The notes under the pieces are model-generated. The model had not been told where the DNA came from. It searched no databases and saw only the letters and a list, made by a program, of their open reading frames with translations. Below are positions 58,787 through 59,819 of a DNA stretch of 59,819 nucleotides, piece by piece (position 1 is the stretch's first letter; the number at the start of each line of letters is the position of its first letter). A program made the position numbers and the translations under genes. The DNA is from Albidovulum denitrificans (lineage in GTDB: Bacteria > Pseudomonadota > Alphaproteobacteria > Rhodobacterales > Rhodobacteraceae): NCBI RefSeq assembly GCF_002973535.1, contig NZ_PVEP01000014.1:1-59819 (forward strand), in the 5' to 3' direction.

Positions 58787-58861
58787 TGGGGCGTAGCCAA
58801 GTGGTAAGGCACCGGTTTTTGGTACCGCGCACCGTAGGTTCGAATCCTACCGCCCCAGCCA
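58787..58861 (+). tRNA. tRNA-Gln (anticodon TTG)
   Basis: Acceptor stem TGGGGCG/CGCCCCA, D arm, anticodon loop TTTTGGT with TTG, variable loop and T arm GGTTCGAATCC, with CCA encoded at 58859-58861. Anticodon reads CAA/CAG. Confidence 0.95.
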
Positions 58862-59512
58862 CCCAGCCCTAAGTATTTGATATAAAACAGAAAACATAAA
58901 ATTGCGCCCGTATTTCCGGGGCTTTGCAGGTCCAACTACATCCCTACCGGGTCTGTCGATACGAGTTCTCGCCCGAAATAGAGGCCCAGTCTCAGAAGGC
59001 CATTTCCGCGATAGCAGTTTGACCTTGGCCGATGGTCCCCCCATCCTTCCCTGCATCTCAATCAAGCTCCACCAAGGCTCGCAGCAGGACGATCGCGCCT
59101 CACAAAGAGCCGCTATCCCGTGAGCCTAAAAATCATGCAAAATCAGAGACTTATGCCCAAAGTGAAGCCGCAAATTGTATCGACATTTCAAAGGGTTAGA
59201 AACAACCTCGTACTGAGAGAATGAATCATACTCGCCCAGCCACCGACTTCCGCAAATCGAGACGGTGCGAGGTTTGTCTCGGATAGTCTCGCGTTTTCCG
59301 CGACTTGCGCGGCGGGTGTGTTTGCACAGACTGCCAATGCAGCGCGATCCGGCGCGCAAATGCGCGGAAGTCTGCGCGGGGCATTTTCGCGATACGAGGT
59401 GTGGGAGGGGTCAATCAGAGCGAAGCGAGCAACGTCCGCTGCTCTGACCAATCGGACGGAAGCGGATGCCGCAGACACCAGTCGGAGGTAAATCCGATCG
59501 GCTGCTTGCCGT
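58862..59512. other. Geneless low-GC stretch between tRNA-Gln and the right IS
   Basis: About 650 bases that are AT-richer at the left and become mixed to the right. No reading frame looks coding on either strand. The position behind a tRNA 3' end and before an IS is typical of decayed mobile-island DNA, but no integrase, attachment repeat or second tRNA end is visible. Confidence 0.6.
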
Positions 59513-59819
59513 TGGACTTGCCCTGAAAAAGTGGAGAGCACCAACTGAGGAACCAGGAGGTGTTCTATGGGAAACGGAAGCAGACCGACGCCGGAGTTCC
59601 GGCGTGAAGCGGTTCGGTTGGCGCTGACCAGCGGCCGGACACGGCGCGAGATCGCGGAAGATCTGGGGATTGGGCTTTCGACGCTGACGCGATGGCTCAG
59701 TCGCGAACGGGATACCGGTGAGCCGGTTGAGGCATCGGTCGATCTGCATGCCGAGTTGAAGCGGTTGCGACGCGAGAACGCTGTTCTGAAGCAGGAGCGC
59801 GACATTCTAAAAAAGGCCG
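59513..59819 (+). mobile_element. IS3-family insertion sequence, left portion only (cut by window edge)
   Basis: The start near 59513 (TGGACTTGCCCTGAAAAAGT) is a TG-led terminal repeat followed within 60 bases by orfA. TG at 59519 is an alternative first base. The terminal sequence and orfA differ from the left-edge element, so these are two different IS types. Confidence 0.8.
59567..59819 (+). CDS. IS3-family transposase OrfA (partial, 3' end outside window)
   Basis: The product MGNGSRPTPEFRREAVRLAL has an HTH_Tnp_1 motif (AEDLGIGLSTLTRWL) and a coiled segment (HAELKRLRRENAVLKQERDI). The A AAA AAG heptamer at 59809-59815 is in phase for a -1 slip into orfB, as in IS3 elements. CCAGGAGGTGTT precedes the ATG. 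Confidence 0.9.
   Translation, partial: MGNGSRPTPEFRREAVRLALTSGRTRREIAEDLGIGLSTLTRWLSRERDTGEPVEASVDLHAELKRLRRENAVLKQERDILKKA

Noticed and set aside
58689-58862. N-terminal extension of the HI0933-like flavoprotein
   Set aside because: It would read through the tRNA-Gln gene; the FAD-binding fold begins at the Met at 58688.
59126-59359. 77-codon minus-strand frame after tRNA-Gln
   Set aside because: No recognisable domain, no convincing ribosome site and an Arg/Cys-rich shadow-like composition.
59188-59805. 205-codon minus-strand frame at the right end
   Set aside because: It runs antisense through the IS orfA and across the IS boundary; Arg/Ser-rich shadow of the transposase gene.

Overview
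The window is high-GC DNA (roughly two-thirds G+C by eye) with densely packed genes. It looks like a chromosomal segment from an alphaproteobacterium of the Rhodobacter group (order Rhodobacterales). The evidence is an F1 ATPase operon without F0 genes (atpHAGDC), a MreBCD-PBP2-RodA operon, a gcvTHP operon behind a tandem glycine riboswitch, a TrxC-type thioredoxin, TadE/TadG-like pilus proteins and codon use throughout. Genus and species cannot be fixed from the sequence alone. Both edges fall inside IS3-family elements of two different types, each cut at its orfA/orfB frameshift site, so the window may be a contig that stops at repeats.

Layout, left to right. 1-331 is an IS3-family end inserted into a lower-GC hypothetical gene. 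785-5176 holds nadK, glyA, a membrane protein, an alpha/beta hydrolase, small membrane and lipoprotein genes and an entericidin-like peptide. 5241-10129 is the F1 ATP synthase operon. 10424-14542 has a methyltransferase, gloB and clpA, with a heat-shock-like promoter before clpA. 14658-16421 holds two Tad pilus-type genes. 16708-20515 is a PepSY protein, response regulator and histidine kinase cluster, divergent from a secreted Gly/Asn-repeat protein. 20729-24966 has tRNA-Ala, a DUF2254 protein, trxC, a DUF3775 protein, and mntH/mntR with a palindromic operator. 25066-29672 is gcvTHP with its riboswitch. 29795-36861 carries a GGCT-like gene, pepT, gltX, a metallopeptidase, lrgAB, a Tat-exported beta-lactamase-fold hydrolase and a PfkB kinase. 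36957-42920 has wrbA, nadE, an 18-19 repeat MORN protein and leuA with a Leu-codon leader peptide. 43102-48718 is mreBCD-mrdAB. 48818-52530 has a hydroxyacid dehydrogenase, SseB-like protein, uracil-DNA glycosylase family protein and nhaA. 52669-55769 is a capsule export pair plus kdsA. 55778-58688 has azlCD, a divergent XRE-cupin regulator and an HI0933-like flavoprotein. It ends with tRNA-Gln, a geneless stretch and the second IS3-family element.

Glycine and one-carbon metabolism (glyA, gcvTHP), NAD metabolism (nadK, nadE), cell shape (mre/mrd) and envelope polysaccharide export (kpsT/kpsE/kdsA) are the clear functional themes. I found no defence system, prophage, CRISPR array or biosynthetic gene cluster. 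The most interesting unexplained structures are non-coding. A 90-93 bp palindromic element occurs four times and fills gaps between genes. A perfectly 11-bp-phased CCTAC array lies upstream of wrbA. An 11-bp-phased direct repeat inside an inverted repeat lies upstream of the PepSY/two-component cluster. Several other palindrome families sit directly on stop codons. The oddest protein-level feature is that the divergent PepSY gene and its neighbour both carry GGN repeats.
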